Assembly: GCA_031841125.1 (NCBI GenBank)
Contig: CM063108.1
Span: 26,029,399 to 26,093,398 of the forward strand
Length of the DNA stretch: 64,000 nt
Origin: Acanthococcus lagerstroemiae
Taxonomy: Eukaryota; Arthropoda; Insecta; Hemiptera; Eriococcidae
Reading direction: 5' to 3'
The position numbers and the translations under genes were made by a program. Positions 63,971 through 64,000 of this stretch are shown here, piece after piece (position 1 is the stretch's first letter; the number at the start of each line of letters is the position of its first letter). The notes under the pieces are model-generated. The model made no database searches and was not told where the DNA came from. It worked only from the letters and a program-made list of their open reading frames with translations.

Positions 63971-64000
63971 GTAAGCTATATTATGCAGATTAAGATCCGT

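Overview
This is eukaryotic genomic DNA, almost certainly arthropod and most likely insect. The evidence is a spliced gene with canonical GT-AG introns and a dense set of retroelements and DNA transposons of types common in insects: Ty3/Gypsy, BEL/Pao, RTE, R1-like, a Jockey/CR1-type element, mariner, a tRNA-derived SINE and several terminal-inverted-repeat elements. The base composition is AT-rich. I cannot name the species; a hemipteran is only a guess. There are no operons, CRISPR arrays or other prokaryotic features.

The host gene is agrin, on the + strand, incomplete at both ends. I can follow 26 exons from 13494 to 63970, about 4.63 kb of coding sequence or roughly 1,540 residues, with consistent splice phases throughout. 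The domain order is seven Kazal/follistatin modules, a Cys-rich stretch with the YGCC motif that precedes the laminin-EGF pair in agrins, two laminin-type EGF modules, another Kazal module, a short linker, an EB-like Cys-rich module, EGF, LamG1, EGF, LamG2, EGF, and the start of LamG3. The N-terminal part lies left of 13494 (outside the window or unrecognised) and the rest of LamG3 lies beyond the right end. Agrin is a secreted heparan-sulfate proteoglycan of the extracellular matrix; its LamG domains bind cell-surface receptors. The last visible exon inserts about 50 highly acidic residues into LamG3, close to where vertebrate agrin has its alternatively spliced z site.

Layout: 1-480 is the edge of a degraded R1/I-type ORF1. 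2763-7818 is a young Gypsy element (minus strand) with 355-bp LTRs that differ at one position. 8234-8758 is an open reading frame (minus) with an OB-fold look. 9-13 kb holds repeats, an RTE tail, a palindromic element and a SINE. 13494-14054 has two Kazal exons. The next intron (14055-36083, 22 kb) is a transposon nest: an old + strand RTE is broken by an R1-like element, by a longer minus-strand RTE and by a BEL/Pao fragment. Downstream of that lie a Gypsy LTR, a palindromic element and a Jockey/CR1-type element. 36-48 kb carries most of the Kazal, laminin-EGF and EB-like exons with small transposons and minisatellites in the introns. 52-64 kb carries the EGF/LamG part, with a SINE, a mariner, an R1-like copy and several TIR elements in introns.

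The transposons explain the length of the gene; none interrupts a recognised exon. Several insertions carry clear target-site duplications. One element begins only about 20 bp past a splice donor.
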